In this document: piece after piece, positions 9,245-19,700 of the stretch
How the letters are laid out: each line of letters begins with the position of its first letter
Numbering within the stretch: the stretch's first letter is position 1
Assembly: GCF_000482245.1 (NCBI RefSeq)
Contig: NZ_AWNH01000098.1
Coordinates: forward strand, 1-64,000
Length of the DNA: 64,000 nt
Reading direction: 5' to 3'
From: Leptolyngbya sp. Heron Island J
GTDB taxonomy: Bacteria > Cyanobacteriota > Cyanobacteriia > Phormidesmidales > Phormidesmidaceae
Notes under the pieces: generated by a model
The model's input: the letters and a program-made list of their open reading frames with translations, nothing else
What the model was told of the DNA's origin: nothing
Databases searched by the model: none
Made by a program: the position numbers and the translations under genes

Positions 9245-11053
9245 ATGACTTCACTATCAGACGCATCAAAGAATTACGCTCTTTTTGGAGATATCTTGGT
9301 TGTGGACGATGTTCCTCCCAATCTAGACTTCCTATCCACCGTACTCACCCAACAAGGATATAAGGTGCGGAGCGCCATTAGTGGCCAAGTTGCCCTCAAA
9401 ATTGCCAAAGCCGCCAGGCCAGACCTGATCTTATTAGATATTAAAATGCCTGGGATGGATGGCTATGAGGTGTGCCGATTGCTGAAAGCCAATCCGCTCA
9501 CCCAAGAGATTCCGGTTATTTTTCTAAGTGCATTAGATCAAACCGATGACAAAGTCAAAGCATTTGGCCTGGGAGGCGTAGACTATATTCCCAAACCCTT
9601 TCATGCAGAAGAATTGTTAGCACGGGTCAGCAATCACCTCAAGTTGCGAGCCGCCCAGTCTGAAATCCAACAACTCAATACTGAACTAGAACAGCGGGTT
9701 ATACAACGCACTGCTCAGCTAGAAATGGAAATAGGTGAGCGTCTGCGAATGAAAGAAGAAATGGTACACATGGCTACCCACAGTAGTCTGACAGAGTTAC
9801 CTAATCGAGTCTTACTGGCTCAGCGCCTGCAACAGGTACTAAACCAGGCACAATCAAGTCAATCTCATAAACCTGCTTTGATTTTGCTGAAATGCAACAA
9901 GACTGAGCTAGTTAAAAACTCCCTGGGGCATCATGCTGTGGATCAGCTAATTATAGCTATGACCAGGCGATTAGAGTCCCTAATCGAGCCAGGTTCACTG
10001 TTAACTAATTTTGGTGAGGATACATTCTCAATCCTGATCGAAACATCTAATTCTCCGGAGGCAATCATCCAATTTGCCCAAAAGCTGCAACGAGAGATCA
10101 GCCACCCTTTTCGTATCAACAACGATTTAATTTATACTCAGCTTGATATTGGCATTGTTTTATATGCGAATCAATATACCCAATCCACGCATATGCTTAG
10201 GGATGCGAGTACGGCCTTATCCCAGGCTCAATCAGCAGGTGCTGGCAACATTCAGGTTTTCAATGCTGAAATGTATCAGCGGACTCTCTCCTTCTTTCAT
10301 GTTCAAAATCAGCTACACCAGGCCTTACAGAATCAAGAATTAGTCCTTGTCTATCATCCGATTATTTCCTTAGCAGATAATTCTCTTAACGGTTTGGAAG
10401 CTCTGGTCCGCTGGCACCATCCTCAAAAAGGACTGCTTGTCGCTGATGATTTTATTCCGGTGGCCGAAGAAACGGAAATAATTCTTAAGCTAGACCGCTA
10501 TGTATTACATCAGGCCTGTCATCAGCTAAAAGAGTGGCAAGATAAAAAATTACTGCACCCTTCATTTAGGTTACATGTCAATCTATCAGCCCAACAATTA
10601 ACCCAAGGAGATTTTATTGACTATTTGGATGACATTCTGGCAGAAACGCAGATTGAGCATCACAATCTAGCGTTTGATATTACTGAATATGGGTTAATGC
10701 AAAAAACAGATGCGGTGATGGTTACCCTGGAAAAGCTCAAACGATACCAAATCATGGTGAGTATTGATGACTTTGGGACAGGCTCATCTTCTCTCAGCTA
10801 TTTGTATAGCTTAAAAATCGAAAACTTAAAGATCGATCGTTCCTTCATCCTGCAAATGAACAATACAGCTAAAGGACTAAAGGTGATTAAAGCCATTGTT
10901 AATTTAGCCCATGAGCTGGGCATGACCGTAACTGCTGAAGGCGTGGAAAACTCGGTGCAATTGGCCACCCTGGAAACATTAGGCTGTGAATATATGCAAG
11001 GCTATTTGTGGGGCACACCTGTAGATAGCAGAACCATTACGGCTCAGCTGTAA
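9245..11053 (+). CDS. response regulator with degenerate GGDEF and EAL domains
   Basis: I chose the ATG at 9245; an upstream TTG at 9188 would add 19 residues with no domain content. The receiver domain (ILVVDDVPPN; LLDIKMPGMDGYEV; KPF) is followed by a coiled coil. A GGDEF-fold region then has NFGEDTF in place of the catalytic GG(D/E)EF, so diguanylate cyclase activity is probably lost. The EAL domain keeps its main catalytic motifs: LEALVRW, LHVNLSAQQL, FDITE, SIDDFGTGSSS, KIDRSF and TAEGVEN. It is therefore probably an active cyclic-di-GMP phosphodiesterase controlled by phosphorylation, plausibly by the hybrid kinase just upstream. Confidence 0.9.
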   Translation: MTSLSDASKNYALFGDILVVDDVPPNLDFLSTVLTQQGYKVRSAISGQVALKIAKAARPDLILLDIKMPGMDGYEVCRLLKANPLTQEIPVIFLSALDQTDDKVKAFGLGGVDYIPKPFHAEELLARVSNHLKLRAAQSEIQQLNTELEQRVIQRTAQLEMEIGERLRMKEEMVHMATHSSLTELPNRVLLAQRLQQVLNQAQSSQSHKPALILLKCNKTELVKNSLGHHAVDQLIIAMTRRLESLIEPGSLLTNFGEDTFSILIETSNSPEAIIQFAQKLQREISHPFRINNDLIYTQLDIGIVLYANQYTQSTHMLRDASTALSQAQSAGAGNIQVFNAEMYQRTLSFFHVQNQLHQALQNQELVLVYHPIISLADNSLNGLEALVRWHHPQKGLLVADDFIPVAEETEIILKLDRYVLHQACHQLKEWQDKKLLHPSFRLHVNLSAQQLTQGDFIDYLDDILAETQIEHHNLAFDITEYGLMQKTDAVMVTLEKLKRYQIMVSIDDFGTGSSSLSYLYSLKIENLKIDRSFILQMNNTAKGLKVIKAIVNLAHELGMTVTAEGVENSVQLATLETLGCEYMQGYLWGTPVDSRTITAQL

Positions 11054-11072
11054 CAGAAAGGAGAAGAGCTGT

Positions 11073-11288
11073 TTATCCCCTTCTCAACCAAAACCTGATT
11101 ACCATTAGAGCAACCGCCATCACAGTCACAAAAACGGCCATCACTTTACTTAACAAAGAACGATCGGTATCGGCAAAGTCTTCAATCGGTAAATACAGCA
11201 TTTGAGCGCCAACAATTTCATTGAGTTTCCAACCAAACCCATTTTCGGTGCCATAGTGCTCAACCAGATTGGATTGAGCACGGCTTCT
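11073..11288 (-). pseudogene. remnant of a DUF3365/Tll0287-like sensor, C-terminal part
   Basis: The minus strand is open between a TAA at 11289-11291 and a TAA at 11073-11075 and has no suitable start. The translation includes NLVEHYGTENGFGWKLNEIV, then GAQMLYLPIEDF, and ends in a transmembrane helix (VMAVFVTVMAVALMVIRFWL) and RRG. The NGFGWKxxEIVGAQ...YxP signature followed by a single TM helix matches the end of the periplasmic DUF3365 (Tll0287-like) domain that commonly precedes HAMP and kinase domains. The front of the domain and everything after the helix are missing. Confidence 0.6.
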
Positions 11289-11349
11289 TTATAGGAATAG
11301 CGTCGATGTATTTATAAATAGTTCTTTTGTACTTATTTACTCCTCAGGT

Positions 11350-12690
11350 ATGATAGGTTTCGTACCCGGATGCTTCGCTCAGATGGATAGCGCTGCCACG
11401 ATTCCAGAAATACTGCCAGGGATTGAGTTAAGCGAGGAGCAGTGGGAGACACTGCAGTCCATTGAGGAATTTTTGCAAAGTCAGTCAAAGCTGTATTTGA
11501 TGACAGGCTATGCAGGCACTGGAAAAACGACCCTGCTACAAGCCCTAGTCACCTACCTACGGGAGCAGGGCTGTGATTGGCCGATTGTGTTGACAGCTTT
11601 TAGTAATAAGGCCACTAAGGTTCTGAAAACCATGGCAGCTCAGTGGGATCTGAAGGTAGAGTCGCTGACCTGCTGTCGTTTGCTCGGGTTGAAACCGGTG
11701 ATTGATACAGGCAGCGGCGAACAGATTTTTAAGTCGGTCAGTGACCAGCATAATCAGGTGCCAGACTATCGGCTGGTGATCGTGGATGAGTGTTCCATGA
11801 TTAACCAGGAAATGTGGAAGCTGCTAGTGGAGGCCATTTCTCGGCTAGATATTCCCACCCAGATGCTGTTTGTGGGCGATCCGGCTCAGCTGCCACCGGT
11901 CAATGAAACGGAATCCTGCTGCTTTAGCCAGATTATGCATCAGTCGTCCCTGACTCAGGTCATTCGCTATGGCGGGGCAATTGGAGTAATTGCTGATGAT
12001 ATTCGCCGGAATATTGAACGGGCACAGCTACCGAGGTATGTCAGCGATGTCAGCGAAGATCGTACCGAAGGCTTTTTTGTCCTCCCCAAATATCCCTGGC
12101 GCGATGTACTTATCCGCGCTTTCACCTGCGACAACTACAAAGCCGATCCCAACTATGTCCGAGTCTTAGCTTACACAAATCAGCGAGTCAAAACATTAAA
12201 TCGCGTCATCCGTCGCGCTATTTATGGCGATGATCTAGAACAGTTTGTGCCTGGAGAAAGACTGATTGCTAACAATCCGTGCCTTGAGGAAGGAGGGATT
12301 ATTTTGCAAACCTCAGAAGAATGTGAAGTATTAGAAGTCAAGCCTGGAAAAATAGAAGACCTGCCCATCTGGGAACTTGCTGTTTACACAGAAGAAGGTA
12401 AATTCCAGACTCTCAATGTGCTGCAGGAAGTCAGTATCCCCGAATATGAGAGACGTTCACGCGACTATGCTAGCAACAAACAATGGGAGATTTTCTGGGA
12501 GTTTCGACAACAGTTTCACGATGTCAACTACGCATACAGCCTGACAGTACATAAAAGTCAGGGTTCAACCTTTCAGGATATCTTTGTGGACCTGCCAGAC
12601 CTGATGAGAAACTCCAAGGTAGTCGAGCGCAATCAGCTATGTTATGTAGCGTTTACCCGTGCCGCCAAACGGGTCTTTATTTACCAGTAA
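11350..12690 (+). CDS. SF1 DNA helicase, RecD/Dda-like
   Basis: This is a 446-residue ATP-dependent helicase. Visible motifs: Walker A TGYAGTGKTT (about residue 52), Walker B VIVDECSMI, motif III FVGDPAQLPPV, and the C-terminal TVHKSQGSTF plus YVAFTRA (motifs V/VI). The short length and domain order resemble phage T4 Dda and small RecD-like 5'-3' helicases rather than RecBCD subunits. The ATG at 11350 opens the frame; an in-frame ATG at 11383 gives a start closer to the conserved region and is also possible. It stands alone, convergent with the Nudix gene. Confidence 0.88.
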   Translation: MIGFVPGCFAQMDSAATIPEILPGIELSEEQWETLQSIEEFLQSQSKLYLMTGYAGTGKTTLLQALVTYLREQGCDWPIVLTAFSNKATKVLKTMAAQWDLKVESLTCCRLLGLKPVIDTGSGEQIFKSVSDQHNQVPDYRLVIVDECSMINQEMWKLLVEAISRLDIPTQMLFVGDPAQLPPVNETESCCFSQIMHQSSLTQVIRYGGAIGVIADDIRRNIERAQLPRYVSDVSEDRTEGFFVLPKYPWRDVLIRAFTCDNYKADPNYVRVLAYTNQRVKTLNRVIRRAIYGDDLEQFVPGERLIANNPCLEEGGIILQTSEECEVLEVKPGKIEDLPIWELAVYTEEGKFQTLNVLQEVSIPEYERRSRDYASNKQWEIFWEFRQQFHDVNYAYSLTVHKSQGSTFQDIFVDLPDLMRNSKVVERNQLCYVAFTRAAKRVFIYQ

Positions 12691-12707
12691 GGGCTACCGA
12701 ATCAAAT

Positions 12708-13163
12708 CTAGGCCAAAACAGTGGCCCCATTAAAGTAGTCCTGTAGCTGCTGATCGTGATCGTGGGCCAGATTACCACGGGGAATGTCGTCTACTGCAAA
12801 GGCGGCAATTCTCATCACCTCAGCCTTATCTCGAATATGGAACTCGCCATCCACGTAGGCTTCAAGGGCGACACAGACTGAATCAAATCGCGGGTCACGC
12901 TCTGGGTGAGAGTATACGCCCACTAGACGACCGATGCTTAAGATATCTAAACCGGTTTCTTCCAGTAGTTCACGTTTAGCCGAGGTGGCAATGTCCTCAC
13001 CCCAATCCACTAAACCACCGGGCAACCCCCAACGACCGCTATCACGGCGCTGAATCAAAACAATACGGCCATCAGGCAAAATCGGAATCACACAGGTACC
13101 AACCAAAGGCCGCCGTAATAGTAACCCTAACAGCGTGCGTAACGGTCGCCAGAATTGTGGCAT
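12708..13163 (-). CDS. Nudix hydrolase
   Basis: The Nudix box is present: GGLVDWGEDIATSAKRELLEETG, split here as GGLVDWGED and AKRELLEETGLD, with the REx2EE metal-binding core. Members hydrolyse nucleoside diphosphates linked to other groups; the substrate cannot be told from sequence. I chose the ATG at 13163 (MPQFWRPLRTLLG), four bases after the stop of the PrxQ gene. A longer frame from 13199 would overlap PrxQ by 32 bases. The tight spacing suggests co-transcription with the peroxiredoxin, perhaps as an oxidative-damage pair. Confidence 0.88.
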   Translation of the reverse strand: MPQFWRPLRTLLGLLLRRPLVGTCVIPILPDGRIVLIQRRDSGRWGLPGGLVDWGEDIATSAKRELLEETGLDILSIGRLVGVYSHPERDPRFDSVCVALEAYVDGEFHIRDKAEVMRIAAFAVDDIPRGNLAHDHDQQLQDYFNGATVLA

Positions 13164-13167
13164 GGGT

Positions 13168-13632
13168 TCAAAGCTCGTCGAGTTCAGCAAGAAGTTCAAC
13201 CGGATGTTTTTCAGCTTTTACTTTGCGGTAGATCTTCTCCAGACATCCATCTGGGTCAATCACAAAGGTACTGCGACTGATGCCCATGTATTCCTTACCC
13301 ATAAACTTTTTTAGACCATAGCTACCATAGGCAGTGGCCACCTTAGCGTCTTCATCCACCAGCAGTGGAAAGGGCAGGTCATGTTTGGCAATAAACTTTT
13401 GATGGGATTTGGCATCGTCTGCACTGACGCCTAAGACAACTACATCTTTTGCCTGATAGGCTGAATAGTTATCGCGGAAAGCACAGGCTTCTTTCATACA
13501 CCCAGGGGTATTATCACGAGGATAAAAATATAGCACTACACGCTTACCCTTTAATTCTGCCAGGCTAACAGTATTCCCGTCAGCATCAGCCAAACTAAAG
13601 TCCGGAGCGGGATCGCCAACTTGCAAGGTCAT
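13168..13632 (-). CDS. bcp: peroxiredoxin Q (BCP family)
   Basis: A thioredoxin-fold peroxidase that reduces peroxides. The core YFYPRDNTPGCMKEACAF holds the peroxidatic Cys and, five residues on, the resolving Cys (C-x4-C), typical of the atypical 2-Cys PrxQ/BCP group. GDPAPDFSL at the front and GISRSTFVIDPDG near the end also fit. I use the ATG at 13632 (MTLQVGDPAPDF), giving 154 residues, the family norm. A frame extending to 13716 adds 28 residues with no family similarity. The Nudix gene follows after four bases. Confidence 0.93.
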   Translation of the reverse strand: MTLQVGDPAPDFSLADADGNTVSLAELKGKRVVLYFYPRDNTPGCMKEACAFRDNYSAYQAKDVVVLGVSADDAKSHQKFIAKHDLPFPLLVDEDAKVATAYGSYGLKKFMGKEYMGISRSTFVIDPDGCLEKIYRKVKAEKHPVELLAELDEL

Positions 13633-13768
13633 TGAATCTGAGAGGTCTAAGGTTGCCCTTAAAATTGTATACCGTCTAGCGGAATGCTTGGGTGGTAGTG
13701 CCGCCAGGAAGCTCACAGGAAGATGGATAGGGCTCTTGTAGCTTTGATTAAAACTTGATACCCTCTTA

Positions 13769-13788
13769 AAAAGACCGATCGGTCTTTT
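13769..13788. promoter_or_regulatory. palindromic operator upstream of tetR
   Basis: A perfect 20-base palindrome, AAAAGACCGATCGGTCTTTT, lies 21 bases before the probable tetR start. The same core recurs just after the gene (14443-14470). Palindromes of this kind next to TetR genes are usual TetR-dimer binding sites, so autorepression is inferred. Confidence 0.75.
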
Positions 13789-13809
13789 AGTTGCTTGATT
13801 GAATTTTCT

Positions 13810-14403
13810 GTGTCAAAGGCTCAAGTCACGAGAGAGCATATTATTCAACAGGCCGCCGTTGTCTTTAATCAGCAGGGCTATGCAGGGACATCTATGTCCG
13901 ACATTATGCAGGCAACAGGTCTCAAGAAAGGAGGTATTTACAACCATTTCAAAAGCAAAGATGACTTGGCTGTAGCTGCATTTGATTTTTCAGTGGGGCT
14001 TGTGCAGACCCATTACACAGAAGCTTTACGAGGGCAGCGCCACGCCATTGTGCGTTTAAGGACTATGGTGGCAGCGTTTTGTTCTTTAATGGCGAACCCT
14101 CCAACTGTCAAAGGAGGTTGTCCAATTTTGAATACAGCGATTGAAAGTGATGATACCCATCCCACTCTGCGTCGTCAGGCTCGTCAGGCCATGGATAATT
14201 GGCAGCGCCTGCTGGCCAAAATCATTACCCTGGGCATTAAGCATCAGCAAGTTGATGCCTCTACGGATCCTGAAGCCGTGGCTACCGTGATTATTTCTAC
14301 GTTAGAGGGGGGACTAATGATGACTCAACTCTATGGTGCACCTGATCATTTGCGCCATGCTCAGCAACATTTGCTGGACTATATTGAAACGCTGAAAATC
14401 TAA
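13810..14403 (+). CDS. TetR-family transcriptional regulator
   Basis: The N-terminal DNA-binding domain is clear: REHIIQQAAVVFNQQGYAGT, SMSDIMQATGLKKGGIYNHF, KSKDDL. A variable ligand-binding domain follows with GGCPILNTAIE, a motif seen in the group with TetR_C_33-like domains. GTG at 13810 (VSKAQVTREH) is preferred; a TTG at 13795 is in frame and possible. The gene lies between two copies of one palindrome, one in its own promoter region and one in front of the downstream GST gene, so it likely represses both. The inducer is unknown; an electrophile handled by the GST is a reasonable guess. Confidence 0.9.
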   Translation: MSKAQVTREHIIQQAAVVFNQQGYAGTSMSDIMQATGLKKGGIYNHFKSKDDLAVAAFDFSVGLVQTHYTEALRGQRHAIVRLRTMVAAFCSLMANPPTVKGGCPILNTAIESDDTHPTLRRQARQAMDNWQRLLAKIITLGIKHQQVDASTDPEAVATVIISTLEGGLMMTQLYGAPDHLRHAQQHLLDYIETLKI

Positions 14404-14442
14404 GAATTCAATTCTTTGCCAATATCTACGTATTTTTTTGAT

Positions 14443-14470
14443 GTCAAAAAGACCGATCGGTCTTTTTGAC
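14443..14470. promoter_or_regulatory. second copy of the TetR palindrome, upstream of GST
   Basis: A perfect 28-base palindrome, arms GTCAAAAAGACCGA and TCGGTCTTTTTGAC. Its core GACCGATCGGTC is identical to the site at 13769-13788. It starts 40 bases after the tetR stop and ends 29 bases before the GST start, so it can act as a GST operator. A terminator role is less likely. Confidence 0.75.
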
Positions 14471-14499
14471 GAGTACCTTTTAATCCATAGGAGGCAACA

Positions 14500-15168
14500 A
14501 TGCTGACGTTTTATTACCATCCCCTATCTCCAATTTCACGTCGAGTCTGGCTAGCCTTACTGGAAAAGGAGATTCCATTTAAGCCGGTGGTGGTGGATTT
14601 ACCGAACAAAGAACATTTACAGTCGGAGTTTTTGGCTTTAAATCCATTCCACCATGTGCCGGTGATTCAGGATAATGACTTTCGGCTGATTGAGTCCCTG
14701 GCGATTCTTGATTATTTAGAACTTAAGTATCCCGAACCGACTTTAGTGCCTTCTTCTTGTGAAGCGATCGCAACAATGAAAATGCTGCAACTAGTGATTG
14801 TAAATGAGTTGATGCCCAAAATTTCCCAGGTGATCATGATGGCTGAACGTCCCCTTGCCCCAGGGTTAAACGAGCAGCTCCATCAAATTATGCAGTTTTT
14901 AGAAGCTTATTTAGTTCAACACACATACTTTGGCGGAGATACGCTCAATCTGGCAGATATTGTTGCAGGAGCAACTATTCCGCTATTTCAGCGATTAGGC
15001 TTTTCCCTCGCACCTTATCCGGTCCTGAGCCGTTGGTGCCAGGCAATCACGACTCGACCCGCCTGGAAGGTATCCAGCCCTAGTGATAGTGAGCTGGAAG
15101 CCTGGCAACAGGTAGTTCGACGGTGGATTCGGGTCAGTCAAAAACGACGGCAGCGGCAGGCAGTCTAG
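14500..15168 (+). CDS. glutathione S-transferase
   Basis: This 222-residue protein has a thioredoxin-fold N-domain ([43 protein letters not shown] with the cis-Pro before V and the E-S glutathione contact) and an all-helical C-domain ([20 protein letters not shown]). A Ser in SPISRRV is the likely catalytic residue, as in zeta/theta/phi-like classes. AGGAGG lies six bases upstream of the ATG. It is transcribed after the TetR gene and its own operator copy, which suggests inducible detoxification. Its stop overlaps the gltD stop on the other strand by four bases. Confidence 0.9.
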   Translation: MLTFYYHPLSPISRRVWLALLEKEIPFKPVVVDLPNKEHLQSEFLALNPFHHVPVIQDNDFRLIESLAILDYLELKYPEPTLVPSSCEAIATMKMLQLVIVNELMPKISQVIMMAERPLAPGLNEQLHQIMQFLEAYLVQHTYFGGDTLNLADIVAGATIPLFQRLGFSLAPYPVLSRWCQAITTRPAWKVSSPSDSELEAWQQVVRRWIRVSQKRRQRQAV

Positions 15169-16649
15169 GGCAGATCGGTGTGACCCATAAGGTAGCGATC
15201 GCACTCCCGTGCCACCCCGCGCCCTTCATTAAACGCCCACACCACCAGGCTTTGACCACGACGGCAATCACCAGCTGCAAACACACCAGGAATAGATGTC
15301 GTGTACTGGTTATATTCAGCCTGAATATTGCTACGGCCATCCTGCTCTAGTCCAAGGGCATCAATCAGGGGCTGCTCTGGCCCCAAGAACCCCATGGCCA
15401 GCAGCACCAACTGAGTCGGAATCACTCGCTCTGACCCCGGCACCTGCTGCATGACAAACCGCCCTTGATCGTTCTTTTCCCAGGCCACATCGACCACATG
15501 AACCGCCTTAACATGGCCATTGTCATCGGCCTCAAACTTGGTGGCCGTAGATAAATAGGAGCGAGGATCGTCACCAAACTTGGCGGCCGCCTCCTCTTGA
15601 CCGTAGTCCATCCGATAAACTTTGGGCCATTCGGGCCAGGGATTATTGGCAGCCCGCTCAGCCGGAGGTTTAGGCATAATTTCTAGCTGCGTCAGACTAG
15701 TACAGCCATGGCGAATCGACGTGCCCACACAGTCGGTACCCGTATCACCACCGCCGATAATCACCACATCCTTACCCGCCGCAGAAATCACATGTTCATT
15801 CTGGGTAGGATCGATGACCGCCTGAGTGTTTTTAGTCAAAAACTCCATAGCAAAGTGAACACCCTGAGCATCACGCCCTTCAATTGGCAGATCCCGTGGT
15901 CGCGTCGCCCCCGTGCAAAGAATGACGGCATCGTATTCCTTAACTAAATCCTCGGCAGGCAGATCCTTACCAATCTCGGTGTTGCAAATAAACCGCACAC
16001 CTTCTTGCTCCAGCAATTTCAGCCGACGCATCACAACTGCCTCTTTCTCAAGCTTCATATTGGGAATGCCGTACATCAGCAATCCGCCCGGTCGGTCGGC
16101 CCGCTCATACACAGTCACCAGATGCCCAGCTTTATTCAGCTGAGCCGCTGCCGATAGACCCGCTGGCCCAGAACCAACAACAGCAACCGTTTTGCCCGTA
16201 CGCTTAGCCGGAGGCTCTGCCGTTACCCAACCTTCTTCCCAGCCTTTATCGATAATGGCATGCTCAATATTTTTAATCGTGACTGGTGGATTATGAATCC
16301 CCAGCACACAGGACCCTTCACAGGGAGCTGGACATACCCGCCCGGTAAATTCAGGAAAGTTATTGGTCTTATGCAAACGGTCTAGGGCCTCTTTCCACAA
16401 ACCACGATAAACCAGGTCATTCCACTCAGGGATGAGATTGTTGATCGGGCACCCACTGGCCATACGGTTAATGGTGTTGCCGGTATGGCAAAAGGGAGTG
16501 CCACAGTCCATACAACGCGCCGTTTGATTGCGCAGTTTCTCATCCGGCAAGAGCGTATGAAACTCCCGCCAATGATGAATTCGCATCAGCGGTGAGACAT
16601 CTGGTGCCATTTCGCGAGCATATTCGAGAAAGCCTGTTGGTTTACCCAT
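15165..16649 (-). CDS. gltD: glutamate synthase small subunit
   Basis: This 494-residue flavoprotein passes electrons from NAD(P)H to the large GOGAT subunit for glutamate synthesis from glutamine and 2-oxoglutarate. Visible features: N-terminal Cys clusters for 4Fe-4S centres ([24 protein letters not shown]), the FAD-binding [12 protein letters not shown], the NAD(P)H-binding [13 protein letters not shown], and [18 protein letters not shown] near the end. The length is normal. It lies 149 bases downstream of gltB on the same strand, as expected for the pyridine-nucleotide-dependent enzyme. Confidence 0.96.
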   Translation of the reverse strand: MGKPTGFLEYAREMAPDVSPLMRIHHWREFHTLLPDEKLRNQTARCMDCGTPFCHTGNTINRMASGCPINNLIPEWNDLVYRGLWKEALDRLHKTNNFPEFTGRVCPAPCEGSCVLGIHNPPVTIKNIEHAIIDKGWEEGWVTAEPPAKRTGKTVAVVGSGPAGLSAAAQLNKAGHLVTVYERADRPGGLLMYGIPNMKLEKEAVVMRRLKLLEQEGVRFICNTEIGKDLPAEDLVKEYDAVILCTGATRPRDLPIEGRDAQGVHFAMEFLTKNTQAVIDPTQNEHVISAAGKDVVIIGGGDTGTDCVGTSIRHGCTSLTQLEIMPKPPAERAANNPWPEWPKVYRMDYGQEEAAAKFGDDPRSYLSTATKFEADDNGHVKAVHVVDVAWEKNDQGRFVMQQVPGSERVIPTQLVLLAMGFLGPEQPLIDALGLEQDGRSNIQAEYNQYTTSIPGVFAAGDCRRGQSLVVWAFNEGRGVARECDRYLMGHTDLP

Positions 16650-16798
16650 GGGAGAAATCGTCAGTAATGAATAGTGAGTGATCCAAAGAAAACGTTTTGA
16701 GTTTGAAGTGCTGAATTTTGAACTGAGGAAGAACCAGCATTTTTAGAGACTAGTGAACAATCTCACCTCTAAATTCAAAACCCAACACTCAAAATGTG

Positions 16799-19700
16799 TT
16801 AATTGCCTGCGACCCGTGCAACATCTTTAATGTTGGCTTCAAACGCCGCTGATAAAGCATCATCGCCACTCAGGCCATCTTGCAATGCCTGCTGCAGAGA
16901 CTGAATCACTCGCTTATAGTCGCGAGGGATTACTTTGACAAACTTAGGTAAGTAAGCGTCCCAAGCATCCAGAACTTCTTTTGCCTTACGACTACCGGTA
17001 TAAAGATGATGTTTGGCAATCATCTCACGCAGATCGGCAATCTCCTCTGCTTCCTCCAGACGTTCTAAATCCACCATCTCGGTGTTGCAGCGTGTTGCAA
17101 AGTCTCCAGTTTCGTCTAGCACATAGGCAATACCACCACTCATGCCCGCTGCAAAGTTGCGACCAGTTGAGCCTAGGACAACAACTTTGCCACCCGTCAT
17201 ATACTCACAACCATGGTCGCCGACAGCTTCCACCACCGCATGCACACCAGAGTTCCGGACACCGAAACGCTCTCCAGCCATGCCGTAGATATAGGCTTCA
17301 CCACCTGTTGCTCCATAGAAAGCCACATTACCAATAATAATGTTGTCTTCAGGTACAAATGTGGAGGCCTTGGGTGGATAGACAATAAGCTTGCCACCAC
17401 TTAAGCCTTTGCCGAGATAGTCATTTCCATCTCCCTCTAACTCCAGAGTCATACCAGCCGGGACAAAGGCACCAAAGCTCTGACCAGCACTGCCCTGGAA
17501 TTTGAGACGTACGGTATCTTCTGGCAGTCCTTCCCAATGTCGCTTAGTAATTTCATTACCAACAATGGTGCCCACTACCCGGTTGATGTTACAAATCGGC
17601 AACGTGGCACTAACTGATTCACCATTTTCAATAGCAGGCTTACACAGATCCAACAACGTGGTGATATCCAGAGACTTCTCTAAACCATGATCTTGAGGGA
17701 TCTGGCAGTAGCGTCCTACACTGTCATCGACATCAGGTTGCTCCAGAATCTTGGAGAGATTAACACCTTTTGCTTTCCAGTGCTCAACGGCTGACTTGAC
17801 GTTGAGCCAATCGGTATGGCCTACCAGTTCGTCAAAGGTGCGCACACCTAGCTGGGCCATAAGTTCTCGCACATCCTGAGCGATAAACTGCATAAAGTTC
17901 ACCACGTGGTCAGGATCGCCGATAAAGCTCTTACGTAGCTGTGGGTCTTGGGTAGCAATGCCAGCGGGGCAGGTATTCTTCTGGCAAACTCGCATCATGA
18001 TACAGCCCAAAGAAACGAGGGGCGCGGTGGAAAAGCCAAACTCTTCTGCCCCCAGTAGTGCAGCCATCACTACATCGCGCCCGGTCTTCATTTGACCATC
18101 GGTCTCGACCACAATGCGACTTCGCAGGTTATTCAGAACCAGGGTCTGATGGGTTTCTGCCAGGCCTAGCTCCCATGGCAATCCAGCATGCTTAATCGAG
18201 GTTTGGGGAGAGGCTCCAGTACCACCATCAAACCCAGAAATTAACACCACATCGGCATGGGCTTTGGCCACACCAGCCGCAATGGTGCCAACACCCACCT
18301 CAGACACCAATTTGACGTTGATGCGGGCACTACGATTGGCATTCTTCAAATCGTGGATGAGCTCAGCTAAATCCTCAATAGAGTAGATGTCATGATGGGG
18401 GGGTGGCGAAATCAGACCGACACCGGGGGTGGAGTGACGGACTTTGGCAATCCAGGGATACACCTTACGTCCCGGTAGCTGCCCCCCTTCGCCAGGCTTT
18501 GCACCCTGGGCCATTTTAATTTGAATCTCTTTTGCTTTGGAGAGATAGAGACTGGTAACACCAAATCGGCCCGAAGCCACTTGCTTGATCGCGCTGTTTT
18601 TGGAGTCACCTCGCTCGTTGGTCCAGGTAAATCTCTCGGGATCTTCACCACCCTCACCCGTATTCGATTTACCGCCCACCCGGTTCATGGCAATGGCCAG
18701 GGATTCATGGGCTTCTTTGGAGATGGAACCATAGCTCATGGCCCCAGTTTTGAACCGACGAGTAATCGCTTCAATCGGCTCTACCTCATCAATCGGGATA
18801 GGCTGACGTGCCTTGAAATCCAGCAATCCTCGTAAGGTAAAGTGCTGTTTGCTCTGATCGTTAACCAGATTGGCATAACGCTTGTAGGTGTCGTAGTCAC
18901 CTGAGCGCACCGCCTGCTGCAACGTGTGGATGGTATCTGGATTAAATAGGTGGGCTTCACCCTCTTTGCGCCATTGGTAGTCACCCCCCACATCTAGAAC
19001 AGGAATATCACCTCGCTCAGCAAAGCCATGGCCGTGGCGCATAACCGCCTCTTGAGCAATCACATCCAGACCAATGCCTTCAATCCGGGAAGCAGTCCAG
19101 GTAAAGTACTGGTCGATTACACCTTGATTGAGGCCGATGGCTTCAAAAATTTGGGCACCGCGATAGCTTTGCAGGGTAGAAATGCCTATTTTAGAGGCAA
19201 TTTTGATAGTGCCCTTAGTGACTGCTTTGATGTAGTTTTTGCAGGCATCGTCAGGGGTAATGTCCACCAGCATGCCATCGGCAATCATACCTTCAAGGGT
19301 TTCAAAGGCTAGATAGGGATTGATGGCGCTGCAGCCGTAACCTAACAGGACGGCAAAATGATGCACTTCGCGGGGCTCACCAGATTCAAGAATAATGCCG
19401 ACACGGGTACGGGTACCCTCGCGGATCAGATGGTGGTGTAGTCCAGATACTGCCAGGAGGGCTGGGATTGGGGCATGCTCAGGGTCCATGCCGCGATCGG
19501 ACAGGATAATTAAATTGGTGCCGGTTGCGATCGCAGCATCCACCTGTTCAAACAATGCCGCCATCGCCGACTCCACACCCTGGGCACCCGCCTTAGGATC
19601 AAAGAGAATCGGCAGAGTCAGGGCAGCGAACCCAGGCTCATCCACACTTTTCAGCTTAGCCAGATCATCATTACCAATCACCGGCGTCTTTAGCTGAATC

